DNA of 64,000 bases from Lineus longissimus (taxonomy: Eukaryota > Nemertea > Pilidiophora > Heteronemertea > Lineidae): assembly GCF_910592395.1 (NCBI RefSeq), contig NC_088324.1, positions 5,294,953 to 5,358,952 on the forward strand. The letters run 5' to 3'. Numbering within the stretch: position 1 is the stretch's first letter; each line of letters starts with the position of its first letter. The translations under genes were made by a program, and so were the position numbers. The notes beneath the pieces are model-generated. The model was given only the letters and a program-made list of their open reading frames with translations. It ran no database searches and had not been told where the DNA came from. Positions 32,090 through 41,699 of this stretch are shown piece after piece.

Positions 32090-32592
32090 ATAGTGCACCA
32101 GTTACTCCCAAGACTAACCCGTATATCATATTTTAATTTCAGTTTCACAACCCCATGCAGTATTTGATGGCGGGCATTCGAAATAACTGGAAATGGCTTG
32201 GAAAATCAATGGTGCCGGGTCTTGTCTCATGACCCTGTGAGAGGCCACAGTTTTACTCAAACTGACAATTTACACCATTTGACCTGTGACCTTGAAAAAC
32301 TAGGTCAAATCAAAAACGCGTATGATATGTCATGATCCTTGCTAGGAAAACCTACCATAAAGATTTTACCGAAAACGAGTCACTCATAAGAGATATCAAA
32401 CTTTTTAGGTTCCCACTTCTGGCCCCCGGGGGAATCAGATTGGACCGAAATTCACTGTCGGAGGTCACCAGACCTAGGGGGTCCTGTGTAAAAAGTTTGA
32501 AGTTCATAGCTGTAGCGGTTAAAAGAAATGTGCCACTGTTTTTGGAACAGGATACAGAGGCAACGACTTTCGTCAGCTGAGCTATAAAAAAC
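32090..32592 (+). repeat. Dispersed repeat family, copy in the 32-kb region
   Basis: Contains GACCTTGAAAAACTAGGTCA, TCAAAAACGCGTATGATATG, CCTTGCTAGGAAAACCTACC, GGCCCCCGGGGGAATCAGAT and ends TTTCGTCAGCTGAGCTATAA. The left arm of the terminal hairpin is lost. Order of phrases matches the 21.6-kb copy. Confidence 0.75.
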
Positions 32593-32599
32593 GGCTCTT

Positions 32600-33480
32600 A
32601 AAAATCTTCATCCTGATTATCTATGATACCACAATATGACAGGGGCTCTAGTCTAAGACAAGTCAGCATTTTTCGCAAAACTGCAATATGGGGAAATCAA
32701 CCTATAGTTACTCCCAAGGAGGATCAGACAGGTTGCGAACCGTGTGCAAACGAATGTCAAGGTCATGTAAACAAACACACGTGCTCGATATAGCAATAAT
32801 AATACAGTAAATTAATGATTGATTTCTCTCTTGTAATGTAATGTTAATAATACCATTAATAAAGTTTTTTTCCGTTTATATATTTGAGTTACTCCAGTGG
32901 TTTTTGCACAGCAACCCAAAAGGCTGCACACGGTCATTTACTTCTGGATGAAATGGCCGTGCTCACCTCTTCACAGACAAGTTATTGTTTTCGATTCATT
33001 TGCCAGGTGGTAGCCAAACCAGGAATTGATCGGACCACTTTTTTTAAAAAGTTAGTCTAGATTTCATATAATACCAATAGGAGGCCTACATAAGGCTACA
33101 TCCCAATTCAATTCAAGTCAATATAGGAGAGTTCAAAAAGTTCTTTAAGGCTCATGATTTAAGATAATTTAGCAATCTGATAACTATTACGTGTTAAGAA
33201 ACAGACGTACCACAGTTATAACCAGTTTGAATTTGCTTTCACTGTGTGAATTTGCTTTCACTGCGTGTAGAACAGTTGTTTTTCTCGTCCGTCGCCGCGA
33301 ACTGTCACCGTCCACATAAATCATGTAAACATGACCACGAAAAGCGGAAATCAACTAAAGATGACGGCTGGTACGCATGCGCAGCGAAAACCGGTGAAAA
33401 AAATGTCGAGTTGTTCTGTCTTTGTCCGCGAGTGGCACTGCATTTCTCATTTCTGAGTTTGGCAAGTCAAGTATTGAATT
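32600..33480. other. No gene seen
   Basis: AT-rich sequence between the dispersed repeat and the LINE. ORFs near 33,246 were not accepted as genes. Confidence 0.45.
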
Positions 33481-34185
33481 GTGATTGAATGAATGAATGA
33501 ATTCTACACTTATAGGGCGCCTTTCCGTGGTAGCACCACGCTCAAAGCGCCACCTCCCCGAAGAATTGATTAAAAAGCAAAGTTTTTAATTGTTTTTTGA
33601 ACATTGTCTCAGGCTGGGACCTCAGTTCAAGTGAAAGTTTATTCCAGAGGTACGGGCCGCACCTTGAAAAGCTGCGGTCACCGTACCACGATCTGGTCCG
33701 CTTGACCTGAAGGGTCTTGAAAGTGGCTGACCTAGTGCGACCTTCTGTTTCCAGGAGGAGGTCATTGAGGTACTCCGGTCCGACACCATTTAGTGACTTG
33801 TGGATCACACACAGAACTTTGAATTCAATCCTGGCTTTGATGGGAAGCCAGTGTAGCTCCTTGAGTAAGGGCGTTACATGGTCAAATTTCTTTGCGCGAC
33901 ATATCAGCCTTGCTGCCATATTTTGCACCCGTTGCAACGGTGCAAGAGTCGTATCAGGCAGACCGTATAGAATTCCATTGTTGGAATCAAGCCTTGATGT
34001 AATGAAGGCTTGGACCAGCCTTTCAGCACTGCGTTTGTCCAAGAATTTCCTAATGCGGCCGATCTTATAAAGACTGGCGACGGCGGCTTTGCAAGTCATT
34101 TTTACCTGCATGCGCATGCTCATGTCCCCTTCCAACCATGCCCCCAAATCCTTAACACACTTGGAACACTGAATCCAGACACTGG
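33481..34185 (-). mobile_element. 5'-truncated L2/CR1-like LINE: 3' end of the reverse transcriptase ORF
   Basis: The minus-strand frame (stop at 33,542, open to about 34,180) carries the thumb and C-terminal region of a non-LTR reverse transcriptase. Motifs include VKDLGAWLEGDMSM, RLVQAFITSRLDSNNGILYG, LQRVQNMAARLI, FDHVTPLLKELHWLPIKARI and FKVLCVIHKSLNGVGPEYLN. The catalytic FADD region is missing, so the copy is 5'-truncated. The 3' end reads GGCGCCCTATAAGTGTAG followed by ATTC repeats (reverse of TGAATGAATGAA at 33,487-33,502), as expected for L2/CR1 tails. The frame itself is unbroken, suggesting a moderately young copy. Confidence 0.88.
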
Positions 34186-34242
34186 GACTGTTAAAAGCCT
34201 AGCTATTGCCCATAGGCTCACTGTAGCCCATTGTACCTACCT

Positions 34243-34869
34243 CTAATATTCCTTAGGCGACGAGCTGGTCAGGGCGTTACCACGTTTCACTGCCAATTTC
34301 ATGATCGATAATTTATCAATAACATCCATGACGATAACGTAACGTAGGATAGAACCGCTTTTAGTGCAGCATAACCCGGCACCTTCGAAAATGCACTTAG
34401 AAGTGGTGCGGTCAATATCCAGATCATTAAGGTGTTCTGAAAACTTTGCCTTACTGTTGGCGATGTATCGCTCCAATCTTCCAACCACACGTGCACATAC
34501 CGTGCTTTGACCCAATGACCGTATGTATCTTCCCGGCCAATGCCCAATGTATTGAAAAAAACACCTCTCGCTGGCGAAGTCGGCATTGTCGTATAAAGTT
34601 TCAAACGACGAGCTGCTTTCAGCTGGCTTATAAGAAATAGAACAACGTTCAGCGTCAGGCTGTTACCACTCTGAGGCACAAGACGGAACAACCGCATCAG
34701 ATCCAAGTGACCACGGTGAGCCGCTTTTCCATTTCTTTTTCGCGTGGTCTGTCGAGCCATGGTGGACCGTATGCTGTCGCCACCTGGTGTTTGGTGATTG
34801 TACTAAAATATGACCGCTTGTTTCTGAATAATGACTCGGTTTCACTTGAGCATTTAAGAATGTCCGCAT
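34243..34869 (-). pseudogene. Unidentified 208-codon frame with one in-frame stop
   Basis: From ATG 34,869 the frame runs in the minus direction to TAG at 34,243, broken once by TAA at 34,663-34,665. The part after the stop reads SSFETLYDNADFASERCFFQ, YIGHWPGRYIRSLGQSTVCA, RLERYIANSKAKFSEHLNDL and so on to SSSPKEY. Its length and regular composition look like a former gene or retrocopy. I do not recognise a domain. A second frame (34,299-34,760) overlaps it and is probably a shadow, though MARQTTRKRNGK is a plausible start. Confidence 0.45.
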
Positions 34870-34899
34870 CCGGTTTTGGACTGAGGATATCTACTCGTA

Positions 34900-35660
34900 G
34901 GCCCTAATGTAATGCATTAGTACTTATGTAGGTGTGTATAGTGAGTGAGGGAGACTGTCACTTACATATTAGGCTTACATTGTAAATCTGTGATATTGTA
35001 ATCATTGACTATGAGTTTCATCTTATAGGCCTATATCACTCATTTATTCTTCGTCCAGCCAATAAAACCTACACTCCGGATGCAGTGGACCGGCCTCGTT
35101 CCTCACCCATAAGGAGACCAAATTAGGATGACGCGATTGGCTGCCCAGGGAGTCTAATAAAAGCAAGTTGCCCATTTATTCAATTGTAAAAAGTCATTAC
35201 GGCTAAAGGACTACCGTTATGTATAATATGTTCGTAGGCAATTTCAGAGTTGAGTTTGGGAGACCATTATATTGCGATTGAGAAAGCTTAAAAGGGATCT
35301 CTCTGTAGACAGAAATATCAGGTTTTGTACATTCAGTCACTTACCGATATCTATGTCGGTGATGAATTTCATGTAGGCCTACTGCTCTGCAAGCCAAACT
35401 GAACTCTAGATGACTAGTGTGTAAAATGGAAATTAGGGAATATCCTGAGAAATCCAAGGTTATCAAATTTTTCAGTATAGCCACCGGAAAGGCAAAGGTG
35501 TTGATAAGTTTGAACCTACAACATAATTGGACCTGCAACTAATCGATATAATTCACAGATATATACGTAACTTGGTGTTTGGTTCAGCAATAAAACGGGT
35601 CATTTAAATTGGCGAAAAATCACCTTTGAAAAGAGGTCTACAGAGGGCCGGTATTTGGAA
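34900..35660. other. No gene seen except the duplicated module at 35,067
   Basis: Contains two TAGGCCTA octamers (35,026-35,033 and 35,374-35,381) and the DAVDRP module described separately. The other ORFs here look like noise. Confidence 0.4.
35067..35158 (+). repeat. DAVDRP module, copy 1
   Basis: Reads in frame TYTPDAVDRPRSSPIRRPN then TAG at 35,124, and stays similar to copy 2 (39,095-39,187) past the stop for about 30 bp (GATGACGCGATTGGCTGCCC). Length differences between copies before the stop are multiples of three. It may be the last exon and 3' UTR of a duplicated gene. Confidence 0.55.
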
Positions 35661-35665
35661 GATGT

Positions 35666-35777
35666 ATTCCTGTTTCGCCTAATCCTGTTCCGCCTATTCC
35701 TGTTTCGCCTAATTCCTGTTTCGCCTAATTCCTGTTTCGCCTAATTCCTGTTTCGCCTATTCCTGTTTCGCCTATTC
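35666..35777 (+). repeat. Minisatellite CCTGTTTCGCCTATT, 7 units
   Basis: Seven units of 15-16 bp (CCTGTTTCGCCTAATT and variants) run from 35,669. The same unit appears reverse-complemented in 36,346-36,517. Confidence 0.92.
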
Positions 35778-36345
35778 AAATGTATTGCTAACCTCCCCAC
35801 AGACGTAGGAATATGAACCGTCCCTTACTATAGTGTTAAAGGCTACAATATGTCAATGGAGAGAGGGACATAATGAGTTACGTTGATGCCATCGTTACCT
35901 TGTCTGACATAATATCATTTTCCACCTTGTTTGACTTTATATGTGCTGTATCTACATGTATATTATGACATGGGTTTTACAGCTGATTTTGATCAAATAA
36001 TTATGAGAATGTACAGTATTATGTATTTTTATCAAAAACTCATGAATTCAGTTTTTATAAAATAAACGACTGCTTTACTCTACTTAATCTATTAGTTTTT
36101 ACTGTGTGTCAGTATGGTCCTATGGTCCTATGGTCAAATAAGTCCCGAACTGTCCCCGCTTTCAAGGTGACTCTTTCAAAACGGTCATGGCATGGTTTGT
36201 TAACAAAGTTGATGGCATTTGATTAGTCAAATTGTCATCACATCGTTAACATCATCCAATTGTCCCCTCACATTTTCCCCATAAAATGGACATGCATCCC
36301 TAAGGTTCCCCTGGGAGAGTCGATTTATTGTAGGGGTACTGGAAA

Positions 36346-36517
36346 GTAGGTGAAACAGGAAGTAGGCGAAACAGGAATAGGCCAAACAGGAAATAGGCCA
36401 AACAGGAAATAGGCGAAAAAGGAATAGGCGAAACAGGAATAGGCGGAACAGGAATAGGCGAATCAGGAATAGGCGAAACAGGAATTTTGTAGGCGAAACA
36501 GGAATAGGCGAAACAGG
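36346..36517 (-). repeat. Inverted minisatellite AATAGGCGAAACAGG, 11 units
   Basis: Eleven units of about 15 bp are the reverse complement of the array at 35,666-35,777. A 568-bp spacer separates them. Open frames through the array (for example 36,227-36,538 minus, rich in PISCLAYSCF) are repeat-driven and not genes. Confidence 0.92.
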
Positions 36518-36539
36518 CATAAAACATTTGGAATGCACA

Positions 36540-38840
36540 CTTATATCTCAGAGTAACCTACTCTAAGGTATATCAATGACTGTCCTTTACCAGCGCATAC
36601 TCGACAAACTGATACAGCCTAGCCTATGGAGGGTATATTCTTCGCCTGTTTCATTAGCAAACTATACTTCAGAACGTTTTTGACGATTCCTAAATTTTGT
36701 CTTTACTCTCAGGTATAAGAAAAACACGATTTTCGTTAACCTCGCCCTCAAAGGGTCATTGAACTCCTAGCGCCGGCGCCAATTTCTTTCCCGCTCCCGA
36801 AGCCGGCGGAATTCTGCACCGTCGTTTTGAGTTCACCTCGGCTTCGAAGGCAGTGTTGTTTTGCCGGGGGATGAAGCCTTGCAAATACGCCTTTTATTTA
36901 CTATTTTTCTTCTTGTTCGAAGCCAAAAAGATGACGTATGTAGGCGCAGTGTATTTTTTGTGTTCGAACGATAACAAGTAACCTCATCCGCAACCGAGAT
37001 TGTTTGGGACTCTCCCCGATTCGCCAAGCAACAAGAACAAAAATCGATATCTACATGTACAGCAAGACCTCACAGCGTAGATACTCAACTCGGCTATATA
37101 AGACCAGATTATGTATTTCTTGCCCGCCCACTATAGTTAATCATACATGTAGGATTACCCAAAATCACGATTCCAACCATTTAGGTCAGACGAGAATATG
37201 TATAGGCCTAACCTGGATGAATATCCTTGTGAATAAACATCATGAATGTGGTAGTCAGTGAGTGCTCTGGGTAGCCAAAGTGTAACTGATATCCAAAGTG
37301 ACCCAGTTGCTGGCAGATTATAGCCTCGGTTCAGTATACCTGGTTAGCATAAACTTGGCTGCCCACTGACATAGATTCATGCATAATATGTCCCAGTTTA
37401 CCTATATTAGGAATGTAAACAATAATAGTGCCATGCATGGAAAGTGGAGTTTGTCCATCTGAAATGTGCATTGAATTCACTATTGCAGTGCAATAAATAA
37501 AATCACCCTCTCAACATCCCTAATCCATTGAATCAAGAATATCCAAATATCCAAACAATTATTTCATTCCATATTCCTTTTTTGGTCGAAAAATATAAAT
37601 CAAAGTAAGGGTCACTGAATGAATATAGGCCTACAAAGGTGAAACATTGATAATCCAAAAGAAGTAAGAATATAATCCACCAAAGGAACAACAAAATAAG
37701 TTTAACCTGTTCAGAAGAACTGGAACCAGGAAAGATGTAACAAAATTGACAAGGCAGGAAGCACTTGATCTTCACCACCACGTGTTTCATCATGGTTACT
37801 GTGGTCAATATGCTAATGAGCGGCTGATAATGAGCTGGACAAGCAACATCAAAAATGTGATAGCCACTTCGTTGATGACCAGAAAGGGTGTAAATTGTAC
37901 TCATTCACTACAGTAAGACATGGTCAACACCTTGGAATTGACCTTCTGCACTTGAAGTATCAGAAACAAAATCTATCCCTATTACAAGATCAAAGGAATA
38001 TGCCGCCTTGCAAACAAGCAGCCTGCTGAGTTTGAGAGATTATAGCAGACAAGTGTATAAACAAATTAACCCAAATGTGTGTAATTAATCAAGCAGAAAG
38101 GTCCCTGTACCAGGCTGTATCATGATACCATACACAAGTTGACCACCAAGAATGTTATTGACAGTTTAGTTGAGGGGGAGGGGGCTGTGCTGGGTGGACT
38201 CCAGCCATTCATAAGCCTCATACATCAAGGGGTGTGCATATTCATTGAGAAAAGTGGTTGAATTCCACAGCCAAGATGTCAATCAAAGGTCTCCCATCAA
38301 TGGTCTCTTGTTTTAGACATAGAAACTTTTTCTATCCCAATTAGAAGTTGGGGGTGGGGTGTGTGTTGGACAGTACTCACAATGAAATGCATTTTATGCT
38401 CTGAAAAGTGCTTAAATGGAATACATGTTGCATTAGGATTGTAGTGTGGTATGTATCTAACAATATTAAGCATGTTTATTGAGGTAAAAAAAGATTTGGG
38501 CTGTGTCAGAGTCATTTCAAATAATGACCCCAGCTATCAAAGCACTATCTGAGATCATAGTGCATTGAAACTGGAATGCACTAGATAGTACACAAACTAG
38601 GTCAATCCAGAACGAGGCTGACTTTGGCCTATTTTGTATAAGTTTTGACCCAGGTTGTACACTGAGTGGGTGGTATTATCAAGCTGGTCTTATAGAGCTG
38701 AGTTGAGAGTATATGGCTCCATGCAGCGCCTTTCTATAGTACATCGTGGGGTCGTCTTACGGAAACGAGGCTGACTGAGCCTTATGAAACGAAAATACAC
38801 ATGTCAGCAAGTAGATTCAATCGATGCCTGATGTCGGTAT
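36540..38840. other. No confident gene
   Basis: Mostly AT-rich sequence with a GC-rich island near 36,760-36,830 (GGCGCCGGCGCC-like). Two TAGGCCTA octamers are at 37,203-37,210 and 37,626-37,633. The minus frame 37,533-37,904 was not accepted as a gene. Confidence 0.4.
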
Positions 38841-39043
38841 AAGCGATTGTCCGCTGATCTCACTCCTCACCGGTATAGGCCCGCCGCATACCAAGCGATT
38901 CGTTTGAATTCGAGAACATCTCAAATAGTTGTCGTCACATGCGAAGAATCGATTCGAAATATTGTAAACCCATCGCAAACAAAGTCATTCATCGCAACTC
39001 AAATATTATTGCAATGCATCACTCAATGTTTGTTATACTTACG

Positions 39044-39157
39044 ATGGATGGGAGCGCACGGTTCAACGGTAAAAGACGTCGCACAGCCGGCCGTACATAC
39101 AGTCTGGACGCAGTGGACAGGCCTCCTCGTCCTTCCTCACCAAGGAGACCCAATTAG
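39044..39157 (+). CDS. Small ORF containing DAVDRP module, copy 2
   Basis: ATG 39,044 opens 37 codons: MDGSARFNGKRRRTAGRTYS, then LDAVDRPPRPSSPRRPN and TAG at 39,155. It is basic and Pro/Ser-rich. The second half matches copy 1 at 35,067 with in-frame length changes. It may be a short gene, an exon of a larger one, or repeat sequence. Function unknown. Confidence 0.3.
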   Translation: MDGSARFNGKRRRTAGRTYSLDAVDRPPRPSSPRRPN

Positions 39158-39187
39158 GATAACGCAATGGACTGCCCGGGGAGTCTA
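39095..39187 (+). repeat. DAVDRP module, copy 2
   Basis: Paired with 35,067-35,158; the two share GGAGACC, AATTAGGAT and AACGCAATGGACTGCCCGGG-type blocks through and past the stop codon. Confidence 0.55.
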
Positions 39188-39429
39188 GTCATACACTGCA
39201 GATTCATTTATGTCTCCTCGATCCATTGCATTAAATCGCTTGATATGGGTTTGGTCCTGTAAGCATCATGAATAATGGATTGCAACTCGATTCATTCCAA
39301 GTGTACCGTGAAGCCCTTAAAAGGTAGGCTTCACGGTGTTCATAGGGTTAACTCAACTCGTTTGAAGTATACCGGCGTGCCTTACCAAGCTGTTCGCCAT
39401 TGTTCTTAGCCTTGATTAATATTATTACA

Positions 39430-39850
39430 CATTATAAGCAGTGAGTCCAGGTGTCCGAGACACGCGGTTCCAAGGGGATTGCGGCGACAGCAGTATTCGT
39501 CTTCCGTAATCCTGGACTCTGAGCCCGTGACTTGGCGTCTGGGTATTTAAGCACTGGGCACGTCAGCTCGCTCTCTCTTTCCTCTCTGTTGCCAACCACC
39601 TCTGAACTAGGACTTTAAGCGTGCTCTGCCGTTAAGGATTACAAACTGATTGCGATTGTAAGTACGAATAAACTACATGTATTCTAATTAATACTCTTGT
39701 CTTCCGGCTTCCTCTTCTACCAGTAGTTAGTCTCTTTGCAAGTTCAGCCGGTTTACGGCAGCAGGGTTTCTGGATACCCCGTATCCAGGGACTTTGTGTA
39801 CACAAGTTTGCTTTCAACTTCAGCGAAATCGCTTAGTCTGTGGCACCAGG
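39430..39850 (+). promoter_or_regulatory. LTR-like promoter, possibly a solo LTR
   Basis: GGGTATTTAAGCACTGG has a TATA-type box (39,544-39,551), followed about 25 bp on by a CT-rich start-like CTCGCTCTCTCTTTCCTCTC. An AATAAA signal is at 39,667-39,672. This order is usual in LTRs, and TGGCACCAGGTGATAAG at 39,841 could be a primer-binding site. No second LTR, gag or pol frame is adjacent, and the TG...CA borders were not fixed. A host promoter is the main alternative. Confidence 0.35.
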
Positions 39851-39859
39851 TGATAAGCG

Positions 39860-41410
39860 GGCACCGATTGCGCCATGCCAATCCCTGACATCTATTATGG
39901 TTACGCCGAAACCGTTTCGTAAACTTAGGCAGCACAGTTTATTTGAAAGGCTCTGATAGGTAAGCCCAGTATCGTTTCCGTAATTCCCCCCCCCCCCCGA
40001 CTTACTAAGTCGTCCCCCAAGATAATGAAAATGACGGCAAAAAAACGAAAAAATAACCACTTTCTTCGTTTTTTGTTTTTGTTAGCCCGTCCCCCCAATT
40101 TCATAACTCTATCGTCCCGCCCATAAAAAAATATGACCTTTCCCACGGCCGCAACCGTACTTTCTGCCTAGATACCAAAGCATTTTAGCTGGCTATTTGG
40201 CAAAATTCATTACTAGCTGTATCATGGAGCTGGGTATACCCTGTTGACAATGTACAATGACATACTGCATTGTACGAGACATACTTTCTATAGAAGGACA
40301 GCAGACGACAGAAAAAATAAACACAAGATAAGTTACAATGATTTTTTTTTAATGTTACATTGGAGAAACATGCAGGCCCCTCCTCGCTACGAGGATCACT
40401 GAGCATTTAAATTACCCAAAATCAGCGGCGTTTATGAACACGTTACGAACAACGGCCAGAATATCGACTGGGACCGAACAGAAGTTCTAAACTCACGCCT
40501 TGAGAAATTTTACCATCGAAAACTCCACATTATATTCGCCTTCCTCAAGAAAGCCATTCAAAGATTTGAGAAAGAATGATTATTTTTTTTGCCATGCTGA
40601 ACTTGCCAACAGTCAAGTTTACCGTCGAATCAAATGCATTGTACATCACGTTACGTTACATCGTAGTTACGTCATGCATTGATTCCTTGACAAAATTCAG
40701 TGATAAGTAACGACAATATTAATATTATAAAGTGCCATAAAATATTCATAAGAATCCTTTTTGTAAACAAACCTTTATTGCTTGTATGTATTTGCGTAAT
40801 ATTGTACTGATCATCTGGGGTTTTTTCTTACCGGTACGAAAGGTAACGCCATGAGGCAACGATGATTACCCGGTGTAGCAGTACAAAATGTAGCCAAGAC
40901 CTTGTATTCTGATGGATTATAATAATATGGTTCCATAGAGACCACAATCGTCAATACCCAAGCGATTGAATGTGCGTTATAGAATACATGTACGTACTTC
41001 CAGACATGCTATCTTGGGAAATTTCAAACGTTTACACAAAGATCATCTGATCCAAAACTAGACACACTACGGCTTTGCCATACGGTCTTTCGTACAAAAC
41101 AAACAAATATTTTCTTCATGAAGAATCCCGACACTAGCACTGTAAAACCTTCGAATCCAAGGGTACCGCACATGTTGTACTTCATTTTTGTATACAGAGG
41201 CAAGAAATACCCGTAACAATATGCCTTTTTTACTATTTTGTAACTTAATTGAGAGTCAACCTTACTGCACTTAGTTTACCTTAGAAACGAGGTGATTATG
41301 GTAAGATTTCATTAGAATATGCCAGCAAATACTTTACAAAACGAACAATAAAGAGCCGCCAAATATCCTGGTTTTCAGACGCTTGAACAAAGCCAGGGAT
41401 AGGACCAGGT
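39860..41410. other. No gene seen
   Basis: AT-rich sequence with a 13-nt C run near 39,986 and no accepted ORF. Confidence 0.45.
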
Positions 41411-41422
41411 TACAATAATATT

Positions 41423-41690
41423 ATGATGATAATAGAGAGTTTTTTATATAGCGCTTTTCACTGTAGTATCTACAATGTACAGTCTCAGAGCGCTTTACAA
41501 TTACCCCAGCATACCAGACACATTTCTGGAGAACCAAGGGCAGCCACAATCTACCGCACACATGGACCTTTCAGGCCAGTTGAGAGTTTCAAGCAGCACC
41601 GGCTGAGTATCGAACCCGGGACCTCCAAATCACAAGGCCGCGGCTCAACTGTTGTGCGAACCACTCACCCCTAGTTCGTAGCATCTCCTA
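41423..41690 (-). mobile_element. tRNA-headed SINE with LINE-like tail, minus orientation
   Basis: On the minus strand the head has GAGTGGTTCGC (A box-like) and CCCGGGTTCGATAC (B box, 41,608-41,621). The tail reads AAAAGCGCTATATAAAAAAC and then AT-rich TATTATCATC repeats. The tail core resembles the AAAGGCGCCCTATAAGTG end of the LINE at 33.5 kb, as expected if the LINE machinery moved the SINE. Confidence 0.65.
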
Positions 41691-41699
41691 ACTCGAGCA

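Noticed and set aside
34299-34760. 153-aa minus ORF starting MARQTTRKRNGK
   Set aside because: It overlaps the longer 208-codon frame, which has better composition over its second half; kept only as an alternative.
36227-36538. 103-aa minus ORF rich in PISCLAYSCF repeats
   Set aside because: It is a translation of the inverted minisatellite; all three frames stay open because the unit is 15 bp.
37533-37904. 123-aa minus ORF with a possible donor after SSSEQ
   Set aside because: The residue pattern is not consistent in one frame and no matching acceptor or partner exon was found.
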